64,000 bases of DNA, from contig NZ_JABEZU010000001.1 in assembly GCF_013149785.1 (NCBI RefSeq), forward strand, positions 1,550,001-1,614,000, in the 5' to 3' direction. Origin of the DNA: Isoptericola halotolerans (GTDB lineage: Bacteria > Actinomycetota > Actinomycetes > Actinomycetales > Cellulomonadaceae). The stretch's first letter is position 1, and the number at the start of each line of letters is the position of its first letter. The notes below the pieces were generated by a model, which was not told where the DNA came from, made no database searches, and saw nothing but the letters and a program-made list of their open reading frames with translations. The translations under genes and the position numbers were made by a program. Below are positions 15,309-24,264 of this stretch, piece by piece.

Positions 15309-17540
15309 CTAGTCCCGGCTCGCCAGCTGCTCGGTGACCCTGGTCGCCACCTCGGCGAGGTCCGGTCCCTGGTTGTCGGTCTGCTCGGTCGGGGAGGCGT
15401 ACCGCGACCGCTCGACCGCGAGGGCCAGGGTCTCCAGGTCTTCACGAATCTGCGTCGGGGCCTGGCCCCGCCTGTGCTCGACGGCGTCGATCACGGCCTG
15501 CGGAGCCTGACGAGGGGTCGTGGGAGCGGGAAGCGTGACGCCGTCCCGCTCGAGCGTGGTGATCACGCGCTGCCAGGCGCTCTCGGCGTCCACCGGTCCC
15601 GTGGCGCGCCGACGTCGCCGCCAGAGGAACGCGGCGCTCCAGCCCCCCGCGACGAGGGTGATCGCGACGAGGATCCAGACCCACGCCGGCGCGGCGTCAC
15701 CCGGCTCGGGGCCGACGGCGACCGCCGGCTCTGTCGGGGCCGCGGTGGTCTCCTCCGGCTCGGGTCGCTCGGCGGCAGGTGGTGGCAGCTCCTGCGGCTG
15801 GTCCGCGGGAGCGGGTGCCGCAGCCGTGGCGGTCGTGTACTCGGGTGCCGCACCGGTCTGCGTCGCCGGCGTCGGCTCGAAGCGGACCCAGCCGATCTGG
15901 TCGAAGTAGAGCTCGGGCCAGGCGTGCGACTCCTGCCCGGTCACCTGCCAACGCTCCTCCCCGGTGGCGGGCTCCTCGACGGAGTCGCCGGGGAGGAAGC
16001 CGACGCCGAGGCGCGTGGGGATGCCCAGGGTGCGCGCCATGACCGACATCGTGGTCGCGAACTGGACGCAGTACCCGGTGCGATGCTGCAGGAAGTCCCA
16101 GACCGGGTCGCCCGTGCCGCCTCGGGGCAGCTGCGTGGAATAGGTGAACGTGGCGGGGTCGCGCAACCACTGCTGGAGTGCGACGGCCTGGTCGTAGGCG
16201 TTGTCGGTGCCGGCGACGACGTCGGCGGCGATCGCCGCCACCTCCTCCGAGTGCTCGGTGTCCGGGACCGCGAGGTAGGCGTCCTCGGCGACGCCAGGGC
16301 CGGCGTCGCGCAGGCGCTCGGGGTCGAGCTCCCGGTGGCGCACCCCGAGCACGTAGACGTCGCCCACGTCGGTCCGGTCGCCGACGACCTCGTCGCGCAG
16401 CGGGTCGTAGCCCCACGTCCCACCGGCATCGACACGCCGCGGCTCGACCGTCACGGGGAGCTGGTCGTCGCGCAGCGCCCCCACGGTGACGGCCACGTCC
16501 TGACGGCTTCCCAGGGTGCCCGTGTCCAGGTCGTCGGGCCAGAGCAGCGACTGCGCCTCGAACGGTTGGCCCGAGCGCTCCTCACCACGCTGCCAGCGGC
16601 GACCGTCGAAGGCGGTCGCCGTGTACGTGCGCAGCGGCCCGAGGTCCTGGCCGTCGCCGGTGTACGTCAGCACCACCTCGTGGGAGCGTTCGGTGAGGCT
16701 GCTCAGGACGTCGAGGTCCTCCGCGAGCTGGATCGTGTCGCCCGTCGTCGTGAAGCTCTGGTACCAGGCACCCGCGTACCCGGGCAGGTTGCTCGAGGCG
16801 GCGGCGACGCCGCCCGCGGCGACGGCGACCACCACGGCGACGGCGGTCGTCGTGACGGCTCGGGCGCCCTCGGCGCGGCGAACGGGAGCGGGCGGGCGTT
16901 CGGTGCGCGCCGGCCTGCGGTCGTCGATCGAGACCGACAGGATCAGCAGCAGGGAGGCGACCACCACGACGAAGACGGCGGTGGGCACCTCGCCGACCAG
17001 CACGAGCGGCGGGCACCAGAGGGCCAGCAGGGGCAGACCGGCCGCAGCGGGCCAGCGCAGGCCACCCACCAGCGCGTCCGCCAGCAGGAGCACCGCGAGC
17101 GTCCCCCCGACGGCCAGCAGGGCGATCGGCAGCGTCCCGGGCACCGGCGCCACCTCGGAGCGGATGACATCGCCGGCGTCACCGAGGCGGTCGACCACCC
17201 GGCCCAGGCTGTCGGGGCCCACCACGAGCTGCGGCCGGGACGTCGGAGCGCCGAAGTGCGCCGAGACGTACCACGAGGCCACGAGGGCGCCGGCGAGGGT
17301 GGGGACCGCCGACCCCGCTCCTGCGTCGTGGTGGCCCCGCCGTCGGGAGCGTCGGTCCAGCAGGATGCGGGCCGTGCCGGTCGACAGGGCCACGGCCATG
17401 ACACCGACGAGGCCGGTGCGGACCCAGTCGCCGGGCAGCACCAGTGCGGTCAGGGCGAGCATCGACGCGGCGACCGCGACCGCCACGAGGGCGGACGTGG
17501 CAGCGATCCGGGCAGCGGGGCCCGCGTACGCGGGGATCAT
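15309..17540 (-). CDS. TgpA-type membrane transglutaminase-like protein (DUF3488/DUF4129)
   Basis: A 743-residue membrane protein. About six N-terminal membrane segments (residues 1-220, DUF3488) lead to an extracytoplasmic transglutaminase-like domain with the catalytic Cys in TGYCVQFATTMSVMART, His in QESHAWPELYFD and the following Asp, then a Pro/Glu-rich linker, a final membrane segment (WVWILVAITLVAGGW) and a cytoplasmic DUF4129 tail. Bacterial members accompany MoxR and DUF58 genes, as here, suggesting a coupled assembly or peptide-processing role. The ATG at 17540 overlaps the DUF58 stop by 4 bp, which fixes the start although the frame is open upstream. Confidence 0.85.
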   Translation of the reverse strand: MIPAYAGPAARIAATSALVAVAVAASMLALTALVLPGDWVRTGLVGVMAVALSTGTARILLDRRSRRRGHHDAGAGSAVPTLAGALVASWYVSAHFGAPTSRPQLVVGPDSLGRVVDRLGDAGDVIRSEVAPVPGTLPIALLAVGGTLAVLLLADALVGGLRWPAAAGLPLLALWCPPLVLVGEVPTAVFVVVVASLLLILSVSIDDRRPARTERPPAPVRRAEGARAVTTTAVAVVVAVAAGGVAAASSNLPGYAGAWYQSFTTTGDTIQLAEDLDVLSSLTERSHEVVLTYTGDGQDLGPLRTYTATAFDGRRWQRGEERSGQPFEAQSLLWPDDLDTGTLGSRQDVAVTVGALRDDQLPVTVEPRRVDAGGTWGYDPLRDEVVGDRTDVGDVYVLGVRHRELDPERLRDAGPGVAEDAYLAVPDTEHSEEVAAIAADVVAGTDNAYDQAVALQQWLRDPATFTYSTQLPRGGTGDPVWDFLQHRTGYCVQFATTMSVMARTLGIPTRLGVGFLPGDSVEEPATGEERWQVTGQESHAWPELYFDQIGWVRFEPTPATQTGAAPEYTTATAAAPAPADQPQELPPPAAERPEPEETTAAPTEPAVAVGPEPGDAAPAWVWILVAITLVAGGWSAAFLWRRRRRATGPVDAESAWQRVITTLERDGVTLPAPTTPRQAPQAVIDAVEHRRGQAPTQIREDLETLALAVERSRYASPTEQTDNQGPDLAEVATRVTEQLASRD

Positions 17541-18874
17541 GCGGCGACCTCGGCGAGAGATGCCCAGGTGCGCTCGACAGGGGTGCCGGGCCGGCAGGCG
17601 GAGACGCGCCACCCCGCCGCGCGCAGGCCGTCCACGGTCGGTTCGACGTCGTGGTCCTTCCCTGTCCCGCGAGGCGTCACGACGAGCGCCCAGGCGACCC
17701 CGTCGGCGCCGAGCGCTGCGACCGCGGGCCGCAGGGAGGCGCCCATGGCGCCGAGCACGGCCACGGTGATCTCGGAGCGCACCCGGTCCGCTCGCAGCAC
17801 CTGAACCGTCGTGGACAACGCCTCGTCGGCGGTCGCCCCCCGCAGCCCGGTGAGGTCGACGGTCGCGTCCAGGAGCTGGGAGCGGCCGCTGCGGCGTCCG
17901 GAGGTGTGCTCGGTCCGGGTCGGCACCGTGCTCGTGGCGACCAGTCGTGTCGGGTGCCCGGCCTCGAGGAACGAGGTGGCCACCGAGGCGGCCAGCTCGA
18001 CGGCCCACTCGCCGTCGTCGATGTCGACCCTGGACGCAGGGCGCGCTCCGGGGCGACCGTCCGGGGGCGGTGCGAGCAGCCCCAGGTCGAGCAGGACCGT
18101 CACGGGTCGCAGGCCGGCGCTCTCGTCCGCGCGAACCATGATCCGTCCCTGCCGGGCGGACCCGGCCCAGTGGACGCGACGAGGATCGTCGCCGGGGACG
18201 TACTCACGCAGGACGGAGTCGTCGCTGGAGGCCAGACGCGCTCCGACGGCGGCGCGGTCGATGTCGCCGAGTGCTGCGGTGCGGGCCGGCAGCTCCACGG
18301 TCCGTGGCCAGACGGACACCCGGGTCGTGCCGCCGAGGGGCTGGGTCGTGCGGGCGAGCCCGAAGACGTCGGTGCGGGTCGTCAGAACCGGGCCCAACGG
18401 CCACCTGCCGCGTCGCGCGGGAGCGAGCGAGTACTGCACCGCGATGTGGTCGGGATGGGTGCGCACGCGGGCGCGGATGCCCGAGGGGCCGGCGAGCTCG
18501 TGCGCGGCCTGCTCCGACAGGCGCAGGCGGGCGAGCCGTTCGTAGGCGGCACCGGTCCGGGCGCGTACCCTCACGACCAGCCGGGTCGTGGCGGACCGGC
18601 CGGCGACGACGGGGTCCGGGTCGATGCGGCGTTCGACGTCGAGGGCCCCTCGCCCGGTGTCGAGCCGTTGCCAGGCCAGGGTCGACCACGCGGCGGCGAC
18701 GGTCATCACCGCCGCCGCCCCGAGGCCGACGAGGTCGGGCAGGTCGAGCACGATCCCACCCGCCGCCAGCACCAGCCCGACGGCGACGAGGGCCGCACCC
18801 CGTCCGGTCGGACGGACACGCGCCGGCCGTCGCGACGTGAGCACCCCCTCGCGCCGGGGGGACCGCCGGGCCAC
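17537..18874 (-). CDS. DUF58 domain protein
   Basis: A 445-residue protein with two N-terminal membrane segments (about 22-60), then a domain containing the DUF58 core REYVPGDDPRRVHWAGSAR and a following VMVRADES-like strand, and a C-terminal region resembling a von Willebrand A fold. It is always found with MoxR ATPases and often with TgpA, as in this operon. The GTG at 18874 begins one base after the moxR stop. An in-frame GTG at 18844 (before LTSRRPARV) is an alternative. The long upstream open frame is a shadow of moxR. Confidence 0.85.
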   Translation of the reverse strand: MARRSPRREGVLTSRRPARVRPTGRGAALVAVGLVLAAGGIVLDLPDLVGLGAAAVMTVAAAWSTLAWQRLDTGRGALDVERRIDPDPVVAGRSATTRLVVRVRARTGAAYERLARLRLSEQAAHELAGPSGIRARVRTHPDHIAVQYSLAPARRGRWPLGPVLTTRTDVFGLARTTQPLGGTTRVSVWPRTVELPARTAALGDIDRAAVGARLASSDDSVLREYVPGDDPRRVHWAGSARQGRIMVRADESAGLRPVTVLLDLGLLAPPPDGRPGARPASRVDIDDGEWAVELAASVATSFLEAGHPTRLVATSTVPTRTEHTSGRRSGRSQLLDATVDLTGLRGATADEALSTTVQVLRADRVRSEITVAVLGAMGASLRPAVAALGADGVAWALVVTPRGTGKDHDVEPTVDGLRAAGWRVSACRPGTPVERTWASLAEVAA

Positions 18875-18875
18875 C

Positions 18876-19967
18876 TCAGCGGCTCGGGTCGGCGAGCCTG
18901 CCGGCCGCCGGTCGCCGTGCGACGCTCCCGACGGTGCCGGGCCCGGCGGGGATGGCGGTCCGTTCGACGATGTCCTGCACCACCTCGGTGGCGCTGACCC
19001 CGGCCAGGCGGGACTCCGTCGAGAGGATGAGGCGATGCGCCAGCACAGGCACGGCGAGCGCCTGCACGTCGTCCGGCAGGACGTGCTGGCGGCCGGCCAT
19101 CGCCGCATGGGCCTTCGCGACCCGGAGCAGCTGGAGGGACGCCCGCGGCGAGGCACCCAGCCGCAGCCCAGCGTGGTCGCGGGTGCCGACGGCGAGGTCG
19201 ATGATGTACTGCTTGACGGCGGGGGCTGCGTGCACGGCTCGGGTCCAGGCGGTGTAGCGGGTCATCGCCTCCGCCGTGGTGACGGGCTCGAGGTGTGCGA
19301 ACGGGTCGGCGGACTGCTGCGCGTCGAGCATGGTCATCTCGGCGGCGTTGTCGGGGTACCCGACGGCGAGCCGCGCCATGAAGCGGTCGCGCTGCGCCTC
19401 CGGCAGAGGGTAGGTGCCCTCCATCTCCACGGGGTTCTGCGTCGCGACGACGAGGAAGGGCCGTGGCAGCGTGTACGTGGTCCCGTCGATCGTGGTCTGG
19501 CCCTCTTCCATGCACTCCAGGAGCGCGGACTGGGTCTTGGGGGAGGCACGGTTGATCTCGTCGCCGATCACGACGTTGTTGAAGACAGGCCCGGGGCGGA
19601 ACTCGAACTCACCGCTGGTGGACCGGTAGATGTTGACCCCGGTGAGGTCGCTCGGCAGCAGGTCGGGCGTGAACTGGACCCGGCCGACGCGGCAGTCGAT
19701 GCTGCGTGCGAGTGCCTTGGCCAGGGTCGTCTTGCCGACTCCCGGGACGTCCTCGACGAGGAGGTGACCTCCGGCCAGGAGCACGGCCACGGTGACCCGG
19801 ACGAGGTCGGGGCGGCCGGTCACCACGGTCTCGAGCGCCTGTCGCACCCGGCCGGTGGCAGCGACCAGCTCGCCGAGGCCTGCGCGGAGCGCGTCGGGGC
19901 CGGGTTCTGCGGGCGGGGCAGGAGGGTGGCCGGCGCTGACGGCGCTGGTGGCGTGGTCGGTCTGCAC
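18876..19967 (-). CDS. MoxR-family AAA+ ATPase
   Basis: A 363-residue AAA+ ATPase with Walker A EDVPGVGKTTLAKAL, Walker B NVVIGDEINRASPKTQSALLE, sensor 1 VVATQNPVEMEGTYPLPEAQ and a lid domain. MoxR ATPases are chaperone-like and act with VWA/DUF58 proteins. It is the first gene of the moxR-DUF58-TgpA operon. The GTG at 19967 has GGAGGG nine bases upstream. It is divergent from mraZ across 248 bp that hold operators for both sides. Confidence 0.9.
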   Translation of the reverse strand: MQTDHATSAVSAGHPPAPPAEPGPDALRAGLGELVAATGRVRQALETVVTGRPDLVRVTVAVLLAGGHLLVEDVPGVGKTTLAKALARSIDCRVGRVQFTPDLLPSDLTGVNIYRSTSGEFEFRPGPVFNNVVIGDEINRASPKTQSALLECMEEGQTTIDGTTYTLPRPFLVVATQNPVEMEGTYPLPEAQRDRFMARLAVGYPDNAAEMTMLDAQQSADPFAHLEPVTTAEAMTRYTAWTRAVHAAPAVKQYIIDLAVGTRDHAGLRLGASPRASLQLLRVAKAHAAMAGRQHVLPDDVQALAVPVLAHRLILSTESRLAGVSATEVVQDIVERTAIPAGPGTVGSVARRPAAGRLADPSR

Positions 19968-20005
19968 GGGTGGGCCCTCCGGATGGTGCGTCAGGTGCTG
20001 TGAGC

Positions 20006-20037
20006 AGCCTAGTCGCTCCGTGACCTGCGCGTGACCT
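20006..20037 (-). promoter_or_regulatory. moxR promoter region: -10 TAGGCT and an 8-bp direct repeat
   Basis: On the minus strand TAGGCT lies at 20011-20006, putting transcription start near 19999. The -35 region is covered by a direct repeat (CGTGACCT on the plus strand at 20019-20026 and 20030-20037, 11-bp period), which looks like an operator. No good -35 hexamer is present. Confidence 0.45.
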
Positions 20038-20062
20038 CGGTCACGCCACGCCGCTCACCTCC

Positions 20063-20078
20063 CTCCACCGCGCTCCAC
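20063..20078 (-). promoter_or_regulatory. Second, reversed MraZ-like box (two GTGGAG repeats)
   Basis: On the minus strand GTGGAG occurs at 20068-20063 and 20078-20073, exactly 10 bp apart, the same motif and period as the MraZ box in front of mraZ but pointing towards moxR. It lies roughly 65-80 bp upstream of the predicted moxR transcription start. Confidence 0.4.
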
Positions 20079-20159
20079 CAGCACCACAGCGACCTGACCT
20101 GGGGTGATGTCGGGACAGGGCGCGGGATGGGTACCTCTGCCCATGTCGTGACGCGCCTG

Positions 20160-20185
20160 GTGGAGGAAAGTGGAGTAGCGTGGAG
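20160..20185 (+). promoter_or_regulatory. MraZ box: three GTGGAG direct repeats at 10-bp period, over the mraZ -10
   Basis: GTGGAG occurs at 20160-20165, 20170-20175 and 20180-20185. MraZ is known to autoregulate the dcw operon by binding short direct repeats at about one per DNA turn. A -10 candidate TAGCGT at 20176-20181 lies inside the array, so binding would block transcription. Confidence 0.75.
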
Positions 20186-20215
20186 TGAGCGGGAGCCCGA
20201 GGGGAGGTGCGGACC

Positions 20216-20689
20216 GTGGCAGGAGCACTGGGGGACCAGTTCCCGGGCACGGGGCTGCTCCTCGGCACGTACACCCCTCGGCTCGACGAGAAGGGCCGGC
20301 TCATCCTCCCGGCGAAGTTCCGTGCTCGGCTCGCCGCAGGGCTCGTCATGACGCGGGGTCAGGAGCGATGCCTGTTCCTGCTGCCGATGGACGAGTTCTC
20401 CCGCATGTACGAGCAGGTCCGGCAGGCGCCGGTCACCAGCCGGCAGGCACGCGACTACCTGCGTGTGTTCCTGTCGGGGGCGAGCGACGAGGTGCCGGAC
20501 AAGCAGGGGCGCGTGGTGATCCCCGCGGCGCTGCGCGAGTACGCAGGCCTCGACCGGGACGTCGCCGTGATCGGCGCCGGCACCCGGGTGGAGATCTGGG
20601 ACGCCGGTGCCTGGGAGGCCTACCTGGCCGCGCAGGAGTCGTCCTACTCCGACGTGGCCGAGGAGATCTTCCCCGACCTCCAGTTCTGA
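20216..20689 (+). CDS. mraZ: Transcriptional regulator MraZ
   Basis: First gene of the dcw cluster; a ring-shaped AbrB-like DNA-binding repressor of the cluster. The 157 residues contain the two tandem SpoVT/AbrB-like repeats: [17 protein letters not shown] (about 20-36) and [15 protein letters not shown] (about 92-106). The GTG at 20216 is chosen because GGGGAGG sits eight bases upstream; an in-frame GTG at 20207 overlaps that site. It is followed by 170 bp without a gene before rsmH, which contains no recognisable element apart from the rsmH ribosome binding site. Confidence 0.93.
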   Translation: MAGALGDQFPGTGLLLGTYTPRLDEKGRLILPAKFRARLAAGLVMTRGQERCLFLLPMDEFSRMYEQVRQAPVTSRQARDYLRVFLSGASDEVPDKQGRVVIPAALREYAGLDRDVAVIGAGTRVEIWDAGAWEAYLAAQESSYSDVAEEIFPDLQF

Positions 20690-20860
20690 ACCGGCACGAG
20701 CACGACGACAACAGCACGAAGCACTCGGGCGGCCCGCACGGCGAGGCCTCCTCCCGCGAGGGTCTGGCGCCACTTCCCCGGCGGCAGAACGGCGCGGAGG
20801 GAGACCTGGTCGGGTGGGCCGCGAGGGCCCCAGGACCGCCACAGCACGGAAGGAGGCGCG

Positions 20861-21889
20861 ATGAGCACGGACGACGACGGTGCGCGACCCGCGCACGAGC
20901 GGCACGTGCCCGTGCTGCTGCAGCGATGCGTCGACCTGCTGGCGCCGGCGCTCGCCGCGCCGGGCAGCGTGCTCGTGGACTGCACCCTCGGCATGGGTGG
21001 GCACACCGAGGCGGTCCTGGAACAGCTCCCCGGGGCCAGGGTGGTGGGTATCGACCGTGATCCCCAGGCGCTCGAGCTCGCCTCGGCCCGGCTGGCACGG
21101 TTCGGCGACCGCTTCATGCCCGTGCACGCCGTCTACGACGACGTCGCCGACGTCGCGGCCGAGCACGCCGGGAGCGACGACGGCCTCGTGCAGGCGGTCC
21201 TCATGGACCTCGGGGTGTCCTCGCTGCAGCTCGACGAGGCGGGACGGGGGTTCGCCTATGCCCAGGACGCCCCCCTGGACATGCGGATGGACCAGTCCCG
21301 CGGGCTGACGGCGGCGGACGTGCTCAACACCTACGAGGAGCGGGAGCTGGCCCGGATCCTGCGCGTCTACGGCGAGGAGCGGTTCGCGCCGCGGGTCGCG
21401 CGAGCGCTGGTGCGCCGCCGGGACGAGCGGCCCTGGGAACGCACGGCCGAGCTCGCCGAGGTGGTACGGGCGGCGATCCCGGCCGCCGCGCGCAAGACGG
21501 GGGGGAACCCGTCGAAGCGGACCTTCCAGGCTCTCCGCATCGAGGTCAACGGTGAGCTGGAGGTGCTCGAGCGCGCGGTCCCCGCGGCGATCGAGTCGCT
21601 CGCCGTGGGCGGCCGGATCGTCGTGGAGTCCTACCACTCGCTCGAGGACCGGATCGTCAAGCGGGCGATCGCCCGCGGCCTCACGTCGAGCGCTCCGGCC
21701 GGGCTCCCTGTCGAACCCGAGACGCACCGGCCGTACCTCGAGGCGCTCACCCGCGGTGCCGAGGAGGCCGACGCCGCCGAGCTCGAGCGTAACCCGCGGT
21801 CCGCGTCGGTCCGGCTCCGCGCCGCTCGACGCCTTCGCCCGACCCCCGACCACATGATCCGTACATCGCACGGCAAGGAGTCGCGATGA
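20861..21889 (+). CDS. rsmH: 16S rRNA (cytosine(1402)-N4)-methyltransferase
   Basis: SAM-dependent N4 methylation of C1402 in the decoding centre of 16S rRNA. At 342 aa it has the family motifs [27 protein letters not shown] (SAM loop), [43 protein letters not shown] and [15 protein letters not shown] at 20861 follows AAGGAGG. Second gene of the dcw cluster, overlapping ftsL by 4 bp. Confidence 0.96.
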   Translation: MSTDDDGARPAHERHVPVLLQRCVDLLAPALAAPGSVLVDCTLGMGGHTEAVLEQLPGARVVGIDRDPQALELASARLARFGDRFMPVHAVYDDVADVAAEHAGSDDGLVQAVLMDLGVSSLQLDEAGRGFAYAQDAPLDMRMDQSRGLTAADVLNTYEERELARILRVYGEERFAPRVARALVRRRDERPWERTAELAEVVRAAIPAAARKTGGNPSKRTFQALRIEVNGELEVLERAVPAAIESLAVGGRIVVESYHSLEDRIVKRAIARGLTSSAPAGLPVEPETHRPYLEALTRGAEEADAAELERNPRSASVRLRAARRLRPTPDHMIRTSHGKESR

Positions 21890-22308
21890 GCGCCCTGCGA
21901 GCACCCGCACCGCTGCCCGAGCGTCGTGGCGACCCGACGCCGCGTCGCGCGCCGCTGACCGCTGTCGAGGGCGGCGGTGGCCGCCGCCTCGATGCCGTCC
22001 GGGCACCGCTGCAGGCCACCTCCGGCGTCCCGTTCATGATGCTCTGCGCGCTGGTGCTCGTCACGGCCCTGCTCTCCGCGCTGCTGCTCAACACCTCCAT
22101 GGCCCGAGGCTCCTACGAGATGTCGCGGCTGCAGCGTGAGGTCGGCCTGGTCGCGCAGGACGTCCAGGAGGTCCAGGCCCAGCTGCGCGAGGCCGAGGCG
22201 TCGCTGCCGCAGGAGGCGACGAGGCTCGGCATGGTCCCTGCCGAGGACATGACGATGCTCTCGGTGACCGACCGCGCGGTGGTCGCGGGGGTCGGACAGG
22301 GGTCGTGA
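21886..22308 (+). CDS. ftsL: FtsL-like divisome protein
   Basis: A 140-residue bitopic membrane protein in the ftsL position between rsmH and ftsI. It has a basic, Pro-rich cytoplasmic tail (1-48), one membrane segment (about 49-70) and an extracytoplasmic leucine-rich coiled coil ([19 protein letters not shown] ...). Sequence identity in FtsL is low, so the call rests on topology and position. FtsL with FtsB/DivIC and FtsQ activates FtsW/FtsI. ATG overlaps rsmH (ATGA), and its end overlaps ftsI by 4 bp. Confidence 0.82.
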   Translation: MSALRAPAPLPERRGDPTPRRAPLTAVEGGGGRRLDAVRAPLQATSGVPFMMLCALVLVTALLSALLLNTSMARGSYEMSRLQREVGLVAQDVQEVQAQLREAEASLPQEATRLGMVPAEDMTMLSVTDRAVVAGVGQGS

Positions 22309-24236
22309 GCGCGACACGCCCGGGCCGGCCCCGTGGATCGGGGGCCGCGCGGACGCAAGATCGAGGTGTGAGCAGACGCACGACCGCACGAGGGCGGGCC
22401 ACCACCCGGTCGACAGGTTCGTCGGCCGGCGTGGTGCCGCGACGCCGGCCGGCGGGTCGTCGGCCCTCCGCGCGCCGTGAGCCCGGCGACCCCGCCCGGC
22501 GCCAGCGGTGGCTCATCGTCCTGGTCGCGATCCTGCTGACGGTCTTCGTCGGGCGCTTGGTCCAGGTCCAGGTGGTCCAGGGGCCGGCGCTGGCGTCGAC
22601 GGCGCAGCAGGCGCGGCTGGCCACCCAGGTCACGCCGGCGCATCGCGGTGACATCCTCGACAGGGACGGCACCGTCCTGGCGACGTCGGTCGACCGGTAC
22701 ACGATCATCGCCGACCAGGACGCGATCCAGGACTTCCGCGCCAACGGCCGTCACGACGCCGACGGTCAACCGGTGCAGGACGGCGCGCTGGGTATCGCCC
22801 AGCTCCTGGGGCCCGTCCTCGGCGAGACCGAGGCGACGCTCGCCGCTCGGCTCAACGGCGAGAGCCGGTACGTCAAGCTCAAGCAGGGTGTGGTGCCCGA
22901 GGTGCAGCGGGCCGTCGCCGAGCTCGACCTGCGGGGGTACGTCTACGCCGAGCTGAGCTCGAAGCGGACGTACCCCTCGGGCGCCGTCGCCGGGCCGATC
23001 CTCGGGTTCGTGAACTCCGACCTGGAGGGACAGGGCGGCGCCGAGGCGGCGTTCGACGAGGTGCTGGCCGGGACCGACGGCACCTACACCTACGAGCGCG
23101 GACGTGACGGCGTGCCCATCCCCACCTCCGAGATCGAGTCCGTGGCAGCGGTGCCGGGCCAGGACGTGCGCCTGACGATCGACGCGGACGTGCAGTGGAA
23201 GGCGGAGGAGCTGCTGGACGAGGCCGTCCGCGACACGGGGGCCGAGTACGCCGTGGCGGTCGTCCACGACCTGCGGACCGGTGAGGTCGTGGCGATGGCC
23301 GACTCGGGGGACGTCGACCCCAACGACCGGTCCACGGCGGCCGTCGCCGATGGCTCGCGGGCCGTGAGCGTGGTCTTCGAGCCTGGGTCGACGGGCAAGG
23401 TCATCGCGATGGCCGCGGCGCTGGAGGGAGGCTACTGGGAGCCCGACGACCAGTTCGAGGTGCCGGACACGTACACCGTGGACGGCGAGACGTTCCGTGA
23501 CTCCCACCCGCACCCCGTCGAACGATGGACGCTCGCAGGGCTCTTCGCCCAGTCGTCGAACACGGGCACCGTGATGATGGGCGAGAAGATCCCCTTCGCC
23601 GTCCGCTACGACTACCTGCGCAAGTTCGGGTTCGGCGAGCGCACCGCGCTGGGGCTCGGTGGCGAGAGCGCCGGCCTCCTGCCGGCCGAGGACATCGACA
23701 CGGTCGAGAACCGCACGCCCTACACCATCCTCTTCGGGCAGGGGGTGGCGGTCAACGCCGTGCAGGCCACCCAGGTGTTCTCCACCATCGCCAACGGCGG
23801 GGTGCGGATGCCGGCCACGATCCTGGCCGGTACCCGGACCGCCGACGGCGTCACGACCGACGCCGAGCCGGGCGAGGGCACCCGGGTCGTGTCCGAGGAG
23901 ACGGCCGCCGACGTCATGACCATGATGGAGGCCGCCACGAGCGAGGAGGGCACGGGCTCGAGGGCCCAGGTGCCGGGCTACCGGGTGGCCGGCAAGACGG
24001 GCACCGCCCAGATGTTCGAGGGCGGCGGCACCACGTACGTCGCGTCGTACATCGGCGTGGCCCCCGCGGACGACCCACGCTTCACCGTCTCCGTCTTCCT
24101 CAAGAGCCCGCGGTCGTCGATCTTCGGCGGCGTGGTCGCCGCGCCCGTGTTCAGCGAGCTCATGGGCTACACGCTGCGCAAGGAGGGTGTGCCGCCCTCG
24201 CGCGAGCCCGTCGACCAGTTCCCGCTGACCTGGTGA
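22305..24236 (+). CDS. ftsI: Septal peptidoglycan transpeptidase FtsI (class B PBP)
   Basis: Crosslinks septal peptidoglycan in complex with FtsW. The 643 residues comprise a long basic cytoplasmic tail (1-68), a membrane anchor (69-90), the dimerisation/pedestal region (PAHRGDILDRDGTVLA at about 111) and the transpeptidase domain with catalytic Ser362 (EPGSTGK), SSN near 415 and KTGT near 564. GTG at 22305 overlaps ftsL (GTGA). The unusually long Arg-rich tail, common in actinobacterial FtsI, could contact cytoplasmic division proteins such as FtsZ; that is inference. Confidence 0.95.
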   Translation: MSATRPGRPRGSGAARTQDRGVSRRTTARGRATTRSTGSSAGVVPRRRPAGRRPSARREPGDPARRQRWLIVLVAILLTVFVGRLVQVQVVQGPALASTAQQARLATQVTPAHRGDILDRDGTVLATSVDRYTIIADQDAIQDFRANGRHDADGQPVQDGALGIAQLLGPVLGETEATLAARLNGESRYVKLKQGVVPEVQRAVAELDLRGYVYAELSSKRTYPSGAVAGPILGFVNSDLEGQGGAEAAFDEVLAGTDGTYTYERGRDGVPIPTSEIESVAAVPGQDVRLTIDADVQWKAEELLDEAVRDTGAEYAVAVVHDLRTGEVVAMADSGDVDPNDRSTAAVADGSRAVSVVFEPGSTGKVIAMAAALEGGYWEPDDQFEVPDTYTVDGETFRDSHPHPVERWTLAGLFAQSSNTGTVMMGEKIPFAVRYDYLRKFGFGERTALGLGGESAGLLPAEDIDTVENRTPYTILFGQGVAVNAVQATQVFSTIANGGVRMPATILAGTRTADGVTTDAEPGEGTRVVSEETAADVMTMMEAATSEEGTGSRAQVPGYRVAGKTGTAQMFEGGGTTYVASYIGVAPADDPRFTVSVFLKSPRSSIFGGVVAAPVFSELMGYTLRKEGVPPSREPVDQFPLTW

Positions 24237-24251
24237 CCTGCTCGCAGCAGG

Positions 24252-24257
24252 TAGGTT
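24252..24257 (+). promoter_or_regulatory. -10 element TAGGTT before murE
   Basis: TAGGTT is seven bases upstream of the murE GTG, in the short gap after ftsI. It could give a leaderless internal dcw transcript. AGGTAGG at 24249-24255 could instead act as a Shine-Dalgarno sequence, so the two readings compete. Confidence 0.35.
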
Positions 24258-24264
24258 CTACCCC

